64,000 nt of DNA. Source: Flagellimonas sp. 389 (GTDB taxonomy: Bacteria > Bacteroidota > Bacteroidia > Flavobacteriales > Flavobacteriaceae). This document shows, one piece after another, positions 55,385 through 64,000 of this stretch. Where the stretch lies: NCBI RefSeq assembly GCF_018449435.1, contig NZ_JAHCMU010000012.1, positions 1-64,000 of the forward strand. Direction: 5' to 3'. The position numbers and the translations under genes are program-made. Numbering within the stretch: position 1 is the stretch's first letter; every line of letters starts with the position of its first letter. The notes beneath the pieces are model-generated. The model made no database searches, was not told the DNA's origin, and saw nothing but the letters and a program-made list of their open reading frames with translations.

Positions 55385-56104
55385 ATGATATTTAAAAACA
55401 CTAACATTGAGAGGGAACTCCATGCCTTTCGGGAAAAACACCAAAAAGAACATGAGATTTTAGAAGAAGTACAACGAATCCTGCGAAAGGATAACTCTTC
55501 CAAAGCTGTTATTACAGCGACCCTCAATTCAAAAAAGACTACTACTGCCAACAATTTTGATTTTAATCTCTTAAAAACTGATCGCATTTATCATATAGAT
55601 CAGATCAAACAAATCTGTATTGATTACAGACTTCGATTTTTGGACAGCAGATATTTTAAAGGAAAGATTCCTGAAAAAGGAATTTCCAAAATAAAAGAAT
55701 TGGAAATCGCCCATAATATAGAGATACAAGGATTTAAAATCATGGCTCCCTCTAAGTTATTTAAATTAGAAGACAAGGATGACCCTTTGCTTTTTGCCCC
55801 AATTGGCAATGACTATTTTTACTTGATTCACAAGTGGGGCAATGATTTACATCCTATGCGTAAATTATTGGTTTGGCCATTCAAGAATATAGTCAATCTA
55901 GCCTCCTTTGTCTTTTTAATAAGCTATCTAGTTACTCTTATGGTGCCAAATGGCCTATTTTCCAAAAGTAATTCCTCAGCAGAATTTTGGATTATTTATT
56001 TCTTTATGTTCAAGTGTATCGCTTCGGTGGTAATATTTTATGGCTTCGCCCTTGGCAAGAATTTTAACCCTGCTATTTGGAACAGCAAATATTTTAATGC
56101 TTAG
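55385..56104 (+). CDS. Conserved two-helix membrane protein, function unknown
   Basis: A 239-residue protein with an acidic/basic N-terminal cytoplasmic domain (about 1-170) and two helices near the C-terminus (about 185-205 and 210-232). The phrase LEDKDDPLLFAPIGNDYFYLIHKWGNDLHP is the most distinctive. I do not recognise a family. ATG at 55385 is preferred over TTG 55367. A TAACTTTG promoter-like element lies at 55353-55360. Confidence 0.6.
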   Translation: MIFKNTNIERELHAFREKHQKEHEILEEVQRILRKDNSSKAVITATLNSKKTTTANNFDFNLLKTDRIYHIDQIKQICIDYRLRFLDSRYFKGKIPEKGISKIKELEIAHNIEIQGFKIMAPSKLFKLEDKDDPLLFAPIGNDYFYLIHKWGNDLHPMRKLLVWPFKNIVNLASFVFLISYLVTLMVPNGLFSKSNSSAEFWIIYFFMFKCIASVVIFYGFALGKNFNPAIWNSKYFNA

Positions 56105-56108
56105 TTGA

Positions 56109-57767
<1,659 letters not shown>

Positions 57768-57911
57768 CTAAAAACCACCCGTATTACCAATTTAAAGACA
57801 TATTATTAAATTGCACAAAAACAAGGTTTTACAACATTTAACTAGCTATTAACAAAGATGGCTTTCCTGTATCCTTAATTTTGTTTGGTAACCCTAATTG
57901 GTTCACGTTGT

Positions 57912-59297
57912 ATGATAAGATTTTTACTATATCTCTCCTTTCTTTCAATTTTGTCATGTTCCCAAAAATCGAAAGATGCCTCTTCGGTATACTTTGGAGG
58001 AGAAATTGTAAATCCTACAAGTGATTTTATAGTACTTTATAGAAACAATGATATTGTAGATTCCGTAGCGTTGGATGAAGGCAACAGATTTTCTTTTAAT
58101 CTACAAGAAATCGAAGAAGGACTCTATCATTTTGACCACAGTCCAGAACGCCAATATTTATTTATAGAGGAAGGCGACAGTATTGTTGTGCGCTTAAATA
58201 CTTTGGAGTTTGACGAATCTTTGGTCTTTTCTGGTAAGGGCAGTGAAATAAACAATTTTCTCTTAGAAATATTTCTTGCCCATGAAAAAGAGGAGCCTTT
58301 AGTTTACAAATATTATAAGTTGGACCCAATAGCCTTCAATGAAAAGATTGATTCATTACGGTTACAGAAGGTTACTTACCTAGAGGAACTGGCCACGGAC
58401 AATGAACTATCTGAAAAGGTTTTGGCCATGGGCAAGGCCTCTATAGACTACAATAGTTTTGTCTATAAGGAGAAATATCCTTTTTACCATAAGAAAAGAA
58501 CCGGTGAGGAAACCATACACGATTTAACCGGTGCGTTTTACGACTACAGAAAAGACATTGATCTTAACAGTAAGGACCTGGCTTATTTTAGGCCTTATTT
58601 TGATTTTATGAAGTACCACTTTGGAAATCTTGCATATATGTCCTGCTTGAAAAGCTGTGGTACTCAATCAGAATCATCCAGTAAACATCTTCACCATAAT
58701 AAGCACAAGTTAAAATTAGTCGATAGTTTGGTAAAAGAAACGGACCTAAGAGATATTTTGTTGCGGAACATTGCTATGGACTATCTTCTTAAAGAACATA
58801 GCTCCAGTAAGGAGAGTAAAATCTTTTTAGATAAGTTTCAATCACTTTCCAGCAATGATATGCATAAAGAGGAAATTGTAGACTTGTATGATGGAATTCA
58901 AAACTTGCAACCGAACAGTATTCTTCCAAATTTGGATATCACCGATATTGACAGCAACAGTGTTTACCTAAGAGATATCAGCAAGAAGAAAAAAACTGTT
59001 TTTTATTTTTGGACAGCTTCACAAAAGAGACATTTTAGGAATGTCACAAGGCACGTTTCTAGACTTAAAAAGAAGCATCCCGAATATCGTTTTGTCGGCA
59101 TCAATTTAAGAACAAATCATTCACAGTGGGTAAGTCTTGTAAAAGAAAATAACCTTGACCCCAAGAACCAATTTCATGGAGCAGATTTTAAAGAGATACA
59201 GACTGCCATGATGATAGATGGTCTGAACAAGTGCGTTATCACCAAAGACACTTTGATTGTGGATGCGTTTGCCAATTTATACACCACCTCCTTCTAA
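57912..59297 (+). CDS. TlpA-like lipoprotein without catalytic cysteines
   Basis: A 461-residue lipoprotein from ATG at 57912, lipobox SILSC at about residue 15. A beta-rich domain (about 20-110) resembles the DUF4369 domain that often precedes TlpA. A helical middle and a C-terminal thioredoxin-like domain follow, but where CxxC should be it reads FWTASQKRHFRNV. So the thioredoxin fold is likely retained and redox chemistry lost. Partner unknown. Confidence 0.72.
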   Translation: MIRFLLYLSFLSILSCSQKSKDASSVYFGGEIVNPTSDFIVLYRNNDIVDSVALDEGNRFSFNLQEIEEGLYHFDHSPERQYLFIEEGDSIVVRLNTLEFDESLVFSGKGSEINNFLLEIFLAHEKEEPLVYKYYKLDPIAFNEKIDSLRLQKVTYLEELATDNELSEKVLAMGKASIDYNSFVYKEKYPFYHKKRTGEETIHDLTGAFYDYRKDIDLNSKDLAYFRPYFDFMKYHFGNLAYMSCLKSCGTQSESSSKHLHHNKHKLKLVDSLVKETDLRDILLRNIAMDYLLKEHSSSKESKIFLDKFQSLSSNDMHKEEIVDLYDGIQNLQPNSILPNLDITDIDSNSVYLRDISKKKKTVFYFWTASQKRHFRNVTRHVSRLKKKHPEYRFVGINLRTNHSQWVSLVKENNLDPKNQFHGADFKEIQTAMMIDGLNKCVITKDTLIVDAFANLYTTSF

Positions 59298-59299
59298 CA

Positions 59300-59336
59300 C
59301 AAAAAGGTTCCACAAATGGAACCCTTTTAATTTTTT
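59300..59336. terminator. Rho-independent terminator
   Basis: AAAAAGGTTCCA pairs with TGGAACCCTTTT around CAAA, with a T-rich tail. It separates the plus-strand TlpA-like gene from the minus-strand aldolase gene and can act for both. Confidence 0.85.
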
Positions 59337-59357
59337 GCCTATCAAATAATTGTAGGC

Positions 59358-60014
59358 TTAACTATTGCCTTTACGATAATCCGCTAAGAATTTTTCTAAA
59401 CCAATATCGGTCAATGGGTGCTTTAAAAGTCCTTCGATAGATGAGAGCGGTCCTGTCATAACATCGGCACCAATTTTTGCACAATCGATTACGTGCATCG
59501 TGTGTCTTATGGAAGCCGCTAATATCTGGGTTTCAAATCCATAATTGTCGTAAATAAGGCGTATTTCTGCAATAAGGTTTAGGCCATCGGTAGAGATATC
59601 ATCAAGCCGTCCTAGAAATGGTGAAACATATGTTGCTCCAGCTTTGGCAGCCAATAATGCCTGTCCTGGGGAAAATACCAGTGTACAATTTGTTCTAATG
59701 CCTTTATCTGAAAAATATTTTAACGCCTTAACACCATCTTTGATCATGGGTACCTTAACAACAATCTGTTCGTGCAGTTTGGCAAGCTCTTCCCCTTCCT
59801 TGACCATTCCGTCAAAATCCGTAGCTACTACTTCGGCAGATACATCTCCATCAACGATGGTACAAATATCCACATAGTGCTTTAAAATGCTTTCCTTACC
59901 GGTAATTCCTTCTTTTGCCATCAATGATGGATTGGTGGTTACACCATCTAAAACTCCAAGTTGTTGTGCTTCGGAAATTTGGTCCAAGTTAGCGGTATCA
60001 ATAAAAAATTTCAT
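59358..60014 (-). CDS. fsa: Transaldolase-like fructose-6-phosphate aldolase
   Basis: A 218-residue TIM-barrel class I aldolase. [30 protein letters not shown], the Schiff-base lysine in [26 protein letters not shown] and SPFLGRLDD are the small transaldolase/FSA family motifs. Either short transaldolase or fructose-6-phosphate aldolase activity is possible. Confidence 0.88.
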   Translation of the reverse strand: MKFFIDTANLDQISEAQQLGVLDGVTTNPSLMAKEGITGKESILKHYVDICTIVDGDVSAEVVATDFDGMVKEGEELAKLHEQIVVKVPMIKDGVKALKYFSDKGIRTNCTLVFSPGQALLAAKAGATYVSPFLGRLDDISTDGLNLIAEIRLIYDNYGFETQILAASIRHTMHVIDCAKIGADVMTGPLSSIEGLLKHPLTDIGLEKFLADYRKGNS

Positions 60015-60058
60015 TATTTGTTCTTTTAAATTAATGCTTAGGATAAGTGTCTATAAAA

Positions 60059-60868
60059 CTACAATTTATAATGGTTCAACAGTAGCCTTTCATATACTTT
60101 ATCCGGTAAAATTTTCTTCAGGAAAAGTGAAACCCGTTGCATAAGCTCACCAACTGTATAATGAATTTTTGGTCTTCTTTGCTGTATGATTTTATACACT
60201 TTTTCAGCCACAAGTTTTGGATCCCCTCCAGAATCCACATGCTCGTTCATAAGATCCAAACTTTTTTGATACTTATGTTGGTATACGGAATCTTCTGTAA
60301 CTGGAACGTGGTATCTTCCAGATGCGATATTTGTGGCAAAATCGCCTGGAGCCAAGTTAGTGATGGTCACATTGAAATCTTTGACCTCCATTCGCATTGC
60401 CTCCGTCAATATACCAAGCGCTCCTTTAGCAGCAGAATAAAAACCTCGATAAGGAAGCCCCATATAGCCAGCGATAGAGGTAATATTGATAATTTTTCCC
60501 CCACCCTGCTTTCGCATTTGTGGCAAGACGGCTTTTATCATGCGGATAGGGCCATGAAAATTGATATCAAAAACATTTAGAATCTCTTCATGGGGTGTTT
60601 CTTCAATTGGTCCTGTTATTCCAACACCAGCGTTGTTTATAAGAATATCCAATCGTCCTTCCTTCAAAATAATATGGGAAACTGCTACATCAATGCTCTC
60701 CGGAATTTTCACGTCCATTTGCAGTAATTCAAAAGCATCAAGATCAGGATAGTTTTTTGTATTTCTGGTTGTTCCATAAACAATAAAACCTTTAGAGGTT
60801 AGATAGGTTCCTATTGATTTTCCTATACCTGAGGAACCACCCGTTATTAGAACAACTTTGCTTTTCAT
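60059..60868 (-). CDS. SDR family oxidoreductase
   Basis: A 269-residue classical short-chain dehydrogenase. Cofactor motif TGGSSGIGKSIG, NNAG in ILINNAGVGITG, catalytic Ser in NITSIAG and YSAAK (Tyr and Lys). The C-terminal half is typical of reductases acting on lipids or steroids, but the substrate is not identified. It lies about 45 bp upstream of the aldolase on the same strand. Confidence 0.88.
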   Translation of the reverse strand: MKSKVVLITGGSSGIGKSIGTYLTSKGFIVYGTTRNTKNYPDLDAFELLQMDVKIPESIDVAVSHIILKEGRLDILINNAGVGITGPIEETPHEEILNVFDINFHGPIRMIKAVLPQMRKQGGGKIINITSIAGYMGLPYRGFYSAAKGALGILTEAMRMEVKDFNVTITNLAPGDFATNIASGRYHVPVTEDSVYQHKYQKSLDLMNEHVDSGGDPKLVAEKVYKIIQQRRPKIHYTVGELMQRVSLFLKKILPDKVYERLLLNHYKL

Positions 60869-60926
60869 GGTAGATAGTTTAAGGTCGTAAAAGCTTGTAG
60901 ACCACTGAATTCAGGGAACAAAAAAA

Positions 60927-61020
60927 GGCAAGCTACCTACATCGCACCGCTACGACCGCATACCCTTGCTGCGTTCCCACCCTGGGGGATTTTGCAGGAG
61001 CTGGTCGTGTAGGACTTGCC
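60927..61020 (-). ncRNA. ffs: SRP RNA (4.5S, small bacterial type)
   Basis: RNA component of the signal recognition particle. Reading on the minus strand it begins GGCAAGTCCTACACGACC and ends GTAGGTAGCTTGCC, with ends pairing. The conserved core is CAGGGTGGGAACGCAGCAAGG, carrying the GGAA tetraloop-like segment and the AGCA motif of the SRP54-binding domain. A run of T follows (terminator). About 94 nt. Confidence 0.93.
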
Positions 61021-61025
61021 AATGG

Positions 61026-61055
61026 CAAATATACGATCTTTTAAATTTGTTACAA
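61026..61055 (-). promoter_or_regulatory. SRP RNA promoter, TTG-19-TATATTTG
   Basis: On the minus strand TTG (61053-61055), 19 bp and TATATTTG (61026-61033) precede the RNA start by about 5 bp. It exactly matches the Bacteroidota consensus. Confidence 0.8.
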
Positions 61056-61096
61056 TCATATTACATTCTTAATTTCGATGGTCAAGTGCATAAAAA

Positions 61097-62167
61097 ATGA
61101 AACATTTTAAAGGAATGATGGCAAAGCTATTTTCAATTTTTGGATTTCTATTTTTCTTTCTTGGGTGTGGTGGCAACGAAGACCCCACTAAACTCTTTGA
61201 TATTCAATTAGAAGGAAATAAAAACAAGTTTCAGCAAAAGCAAGAAATAGGAATTGCATTAAGTAATAAAAAGGATAAGGAGATATCCGATATCCATTAT
61301 TATATTGATGGAAAAGAATTTCCCACTACAAATGGAAAGCTAAAATTGGACATCCCCACACTGGGAAACAAAGTACTGGTAGCTAAATTCAATCTTGGGG
61401 AAAAATCCGTTGAAATAGAGAAAAGAATCAAGGTGTTAGCGCCAAACCCACCAGAAGTCTATACCTACGAAATTTTAAACACCTATCCCCACGATCCTAA
61501 GGCATATACGCAAGGATTAGAATTCAACAAAGGTGTTCTTTATGAAAGTACCGGTAAAAAAGGAGCATCTACCTTGCGTAAAATAAATTATGAGACTGGT
61601 GCAGTACTACAAAAAATAGATTTGGACAAGACCGTTTTCGGAGAAGGGATTACCATTTTAAATGACAAGCTCTATCAGCTTACGTGGCAAAGCGGAATTG
61701 GATATGTGTACAACCCAGATAATCTTGAAAAAATCAAAAACTTCAGTTATGGCGAAAGTCGTGAGGGCTGGGGTCTTTGCAATGATGGTGAAAAACTGTT
61801 TAAAAGTGACGGAACGGAAAAAATATGGTTTCTAGATCCTTCAACACTAAAAGAACAGGGCTATATTGAAACGGTTACCAACAAATCCATTTTTAACATG
61901 GCCAACGAACTAGAGTATTTAGATGGAAAGCTATATGCCAATGTATACCAAAAAGAAAGCATGATGATCATTGATGCTACTTCCGGGGCCATCGAAGGTG
62001 TCATTAATTTTGGAGGGTTAAAAAATAAAGTGAACAAGGGACCGGAGTGGGATGATGGCAATTCTGTACTGAACGGCGTGGCGTACCATAAAGAAAGAAA
62101 TACGTTTTTCGTAACGGGTAAAAACTGGGACAAGCTTTTTGAAGTGAAAATTCGCAAAAAGAATTAA
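61097..62167 (+). CDS. Glutaminyl-peptide cyclotransferase, lipoprotein
   Basis: A 356-residue lipoprotein (lipobox FLGC at about 24). After a short beta domain, the C-terminal two-thirds form a glutaminyl cyclase propeller (PF05096): YTQGLEFNKGVLYESTGKKGASTLRKINYETG, GEGITILNDKLYQLTWQSG and WGLCNDGEKLFKSDG. It cyclises N-terminal glutamine to pyroglutamate. It overlaps the thioesterase ATG by one base. Confidence 0.88.
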   Translation: MKHFKGMMAKLFSIFGFLFFFLGCGGNEDPTKLFDIQLEGNKNKFQQKQEIGIALSNKKDKEISDIHYYIDGKEFPTTNGKLKLDIPTLGNKVLVAKFNLGEKSVEIEKRIKVLAPNPPEVYTYEILNTYPHDPKAYTQGLEFNKGVLYESTGKKGASTLRKINYETGAVLQKIDLDKTVFGEGITILNDKLYQLTWQSGIGYVYNPDNLEKIKNFSYGESREGWGLCNDGEKLFKSDGTEKIWFLDPSTLKEQGYIETVTNKSIFNMANELEYLDGKLYANVYQKESMMIIDATSGAIEGVINFGGLKNKVNKGPEWDDGNSVLNGVAYHKERNTFFVTGKNWDKLFEVKIRKKN

Positions 62168-62562
62168 TGCACAAGTACAAGGAAATCTTTAACGTAGTCC
62201 AGCAAGATTTAGATGACCTTGACCATGTGAACAATATCCGTTATGTGGAATGGATACAAGAAATTTCGCGTAAGCATTGGTTCAAAGCAACTACCCAAGA
62301 AATTCGGGAAACTATGATCTGGGTAGTTAAAAATCATAATATTACCTATGCGAAACCTGCGTTGTTAGGCGAGGAAATCATCATTACCACCCATATTGCA
62401 AAGACTAAAGGACCAATATCTGTAAGAGTGGTTGAGATACGGAACAATACAACGGGGCACCTGCTCGTTAATGCTGCTACAGAATGGTGTCTGTTAGATG
62501 CCGAAACATTTCGTCCCAAACGTATTCCAGAATCTGTACAAAATCTATTTAACAATACGTGA
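62167..62562 (+). CDS. Acyl-CoA thioesterase (hotdog fold)
   Basis: A 131-residue cytoplasmic hotdog protein of the 4-hydroxybenzoyl-CoA thioesterase type: QQDLDDLDHVNNIRYVEWIQEISRKHW, with the acidic-His motif, and NITYAKPALLGEEIIITTHIAK. It hydrolyses acyl-CoA esters; exact substrate unknown. The TGA overlaps the next gene's GTG. Confidence 0.85.
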   Translation: MHKYKEIFNVVQQDLDDLDHVNNIRYVEWIQEISRKHWFKATTQEIRETMIWVVKNHNITYAKPALLGEEIIITTHIAKTKGPISVRVVEIRNNTTGHLLVNAATEWCLLDAETFRPKRIPESVQNLFNNT

Positions 62563-64000
62563 ACCGTTGGCACTTAAAATCGTTTATCATCGTACTAGGT
62601 ATTATCCTTACGATTTCTTGGGGCTCTTGCCGCGAAGATTTTGATTACCCACCAAGTTCCGGTAATTTGGAATTTTCCAAGGACACTATTTTTTTAGATA
62701 CCATTTTCACAAATATTGGAAGTAGTACCTATTCCCTAAAAGTTTACAACAGAAGTAATCAAGATATTCTAATTCCATTTATAGGGCTCGAAAGCGGCCA
62801 AGAAAGTAGTTATAGACTTAATGTTGATGGACAGGCTGGAAAAGAATTTAACAATGTTCCGTTACTTGCAAAGGATAGTCTTTTTGTGTTTATAGAAACA
62901 ACCTTTGATATTGCACAAACTCCAGAAAATGAATTCCTGTATACGGAAGCTTTATTTTTTGGTACGGGAGACGAAAGGCAACGGGTTGAACTAGTGACCT
63001 TAATAAAAGATGCAGTTTTTTTATATCCCAATACACAGTCGGATGGTACTAAGGAAACCCTTGTACTGGGGCTTGATGATGATGGAGAAGAAATAAGGGT
63101 GGAAGGTTTTTTTTTAGAACCGGAACAACTGCAGTTTTCCAATGAAAAACCATATGTTATATACGGCTATGCAGCTGTGCCCGAAAATGAGAACCTCATA
63201 ATCGATGCCGGTGCTCGTGTTCATTTTCATACTAATTCTGGTATCTTGATAAGTGAAGGTGCGACCCTAAATGTAAATGGCCTTTTGAGCGAAGATCAAG
63301 AAATACTGGAAAACGAGGTTATCTTCGAAGGGGACCGACTGGAACCATCATACGCCAATATATCTGGACAATGGGGCACTATTTGGTTAAGGGAAGGAAG
63401 CGCAAACAATATAATAAGCCATCTTACCATTAAAAATGCCACCATTGGTTTACGTGTGGAGGGTGAGGAATCCCAAATATCCCCTACCCTTATCCTCAAA
63501 AATACTCAGGTTTACAATAGTTCAAACCATAACCTTTGGGCCTCCTCGGCATATATCATAGCAGAAAACACTGTTTTGGGTAACTCTGCCAATAGTTCGT
63601 TATATGTTGATCTTGGTGGAACATATAGCTTTGTACATTGTACGCTTGCCAATTTTTGGAGCAGTGGACCTGGAAGCGGAACGGCACTTTTGTTGGATAA
63701 TGCAGCCTCTTTAACAAATGGGGAAACGATTACGCAAAATTTGGAAAGTGCTGATTTCACAAACTGTATCATAGACTCAAATCAATCTATAGCATTTTTA
63801 GTACAAAGAAACGATAATGCCGACTTTAACTTTGGCCTTAAGAATTGTCTGCTAAAATTTAACGATACCAGTAACAGGTTTGAAGGTAATCCGTTGTTCA
63901 ACTTTGAAGATATTGATTTATACCAAAATGTAATCCTCAACGGGGATTCTGATTTTACAAGACCATTTGAAAATCAATTTCAGATTGGCAATAATTCAGC
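62559..64000 (+). CDS. Right-handed beta-helix lipoprotein, 3' end outside window
   Basis: The first 480 codons of a lipoprotein; start appears to be GTG at 62559 (overlap with the thioesterase stop), with signal peptide FIIVLGIILTISWGSC and lipobox Cys at about residue 24. A beta-sandwich of about 100 residues precedes a beta-helix region (NNIISHLTIKNATIGLRVEG, LILKNTQVYNSSNHNLW). It is a surface or outer-membrane lipoprotein; the partner is unknown. Confidence 0.78.
   Translation, partial: MNRWHLKSFIIVLGIILTISWGSCREDFDYPPSSGNLEFSKDTIFLDTIFTNIGSSTYSLKVYNRSNQDILIPFIGLESGQESSYRLNVDGQAGKEFNNVPLLAKDSLFVFIETTFDIAQTPENEFLYTEALFFGTGDERQRVELVTLIKDAVFLYPNTQSDGTKETLVLGLDDDGEEIRVEGFFLEPEQLQFSNEKPYVIYGYAAVPENENLIIDAGARVHFHTNSGILISEGATLNVNGLLSEDQEILENEVIFEGDRLEPSYANISGQWGTIWLREGSANNIISHLTIKNATIGLRVEGEESQISPTLILKNTQVYNSSNHNLWASSAYIIAENTVLGNSANSSLYVDLGGTYSFVHCTLANFWSSGPGSGTALLLDNAASLTNGETITQNLESADFTNCIIDSNQSIAFLVQRNDNADFNFGLKNCLLKFNDTSNRFEGNPLFNFEDIDLYQNVILNGDSDFTRPFENQFQIGNNS

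Noticed and set aside
60887..61022. Coding region between the SDR and the glutaminyl cyclase
   Set aside because: The sequence folds as SRP RNA with the conserved core and a strong minus-strand promoter.

Overview
The window is about 64 kb of chromosome from a marine-type member of the Flavobacteriaceae (Bacteroidota). The evidence is the low GC content of most of the sequence, lipoproteins with a Cys lipobox, several flavobacterial conserved families (Lacal_2735, DUF2452, TIGR03643, DUF2256, DUF6503, DUF6434), promoters of the Bacteroidota type (TTG, 19-20 nt, TAnnTTTG) in front of the SRP RNA, tRNA-Ser, pheT, ftsK and sdaA, and no Shine-Dalgarno pattern. I cannot name the genus. No insertion sequence, prophage, rRNA operon or CRISPR array is visible. 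Most of the window is core chromosome with scattered accessory genes.

Layout. 1-2 kb: the 5' part of a large surface lipoprotein with BspA-like repeats (cut by the left edge), then a patch of duplicated sequence and 7-bp tandem repeats. 2-7.1 kb: pabB, an FMN reductase, a membrane acyltransferase-like protein, lpdA and a small membrane protein. 7.2-10.6 kb: an Lrp regulator divergent from a methionine gamma-lyase-like enzyme and an NhaC-type transporter, probably a sulfur amino acid unit. 10.8-13 kb: a peroxide defence block (2-Cys peroxiredoxin, thioredoxin-like protein, DUF6952-type protein, Tpx) followed by a DgkA-type kinase. 13-18.8 kb: ftsK, a LolA-like carrier, an LptF/G permease and ribB, closely packed. 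18.8-20.8 kb: a probable Kdo8N aminotransferase (KdnA) and a TauE/SafE exporter on the minus strand.

21-26.6 kb: a beta-helix lipoprotein, tRNA-Ser(UGA), a cholesterol-dependent-cytolysin-like lipoprotein, and a divergent TPR sensor with a C-terminal helix-turn-helix. 27.2-31.4 kb: a compact same-strand cluster centred on two photolyase/cryptochrome proteins. One has its domains in reversed order and the other has lost the cysteines of the usual Fe-S cluster. Their companions are a flavin reductase and several small conserved proteins. 31.5-35.4 kb: a membrane AraC regulator, an NHL propeller lipoprotein, a complete subclass B1 metallo-beta-lactamase and rluF. 35.8-38 kb: a PD40 protein, a candidate structured RNA with its own terminator, and a response regulator with Glu at the phospho-acceptor position.

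38-64 kb: dnaK, sdaA, small conserved exported proteins, panB, a frameshifted four-helix-bundle (S23/IVP) gene that looks inserted between panB and an RluA-type pseudouridine synthase, leuA-leuB, a TlpA-like lipoprotein, pheT, a fasciclin protein, an ABC-F protein, a cysteine-less TlpA-like lipoprotein, a transaldolase-like aldolase, an SDR, the SRP RNA, a glutaminyl cyclase, a thioesterase, and a second beta-helix lipoprotein cut by the right edge.

The best candidates for something little described are the photolyase cluster, the structured RNA at 36.7 kb, the cytolysin-like lipoprotein with its repeat-rich divergent promoter, and the inverted-repeat-flanked four-helix-bundle cassette.
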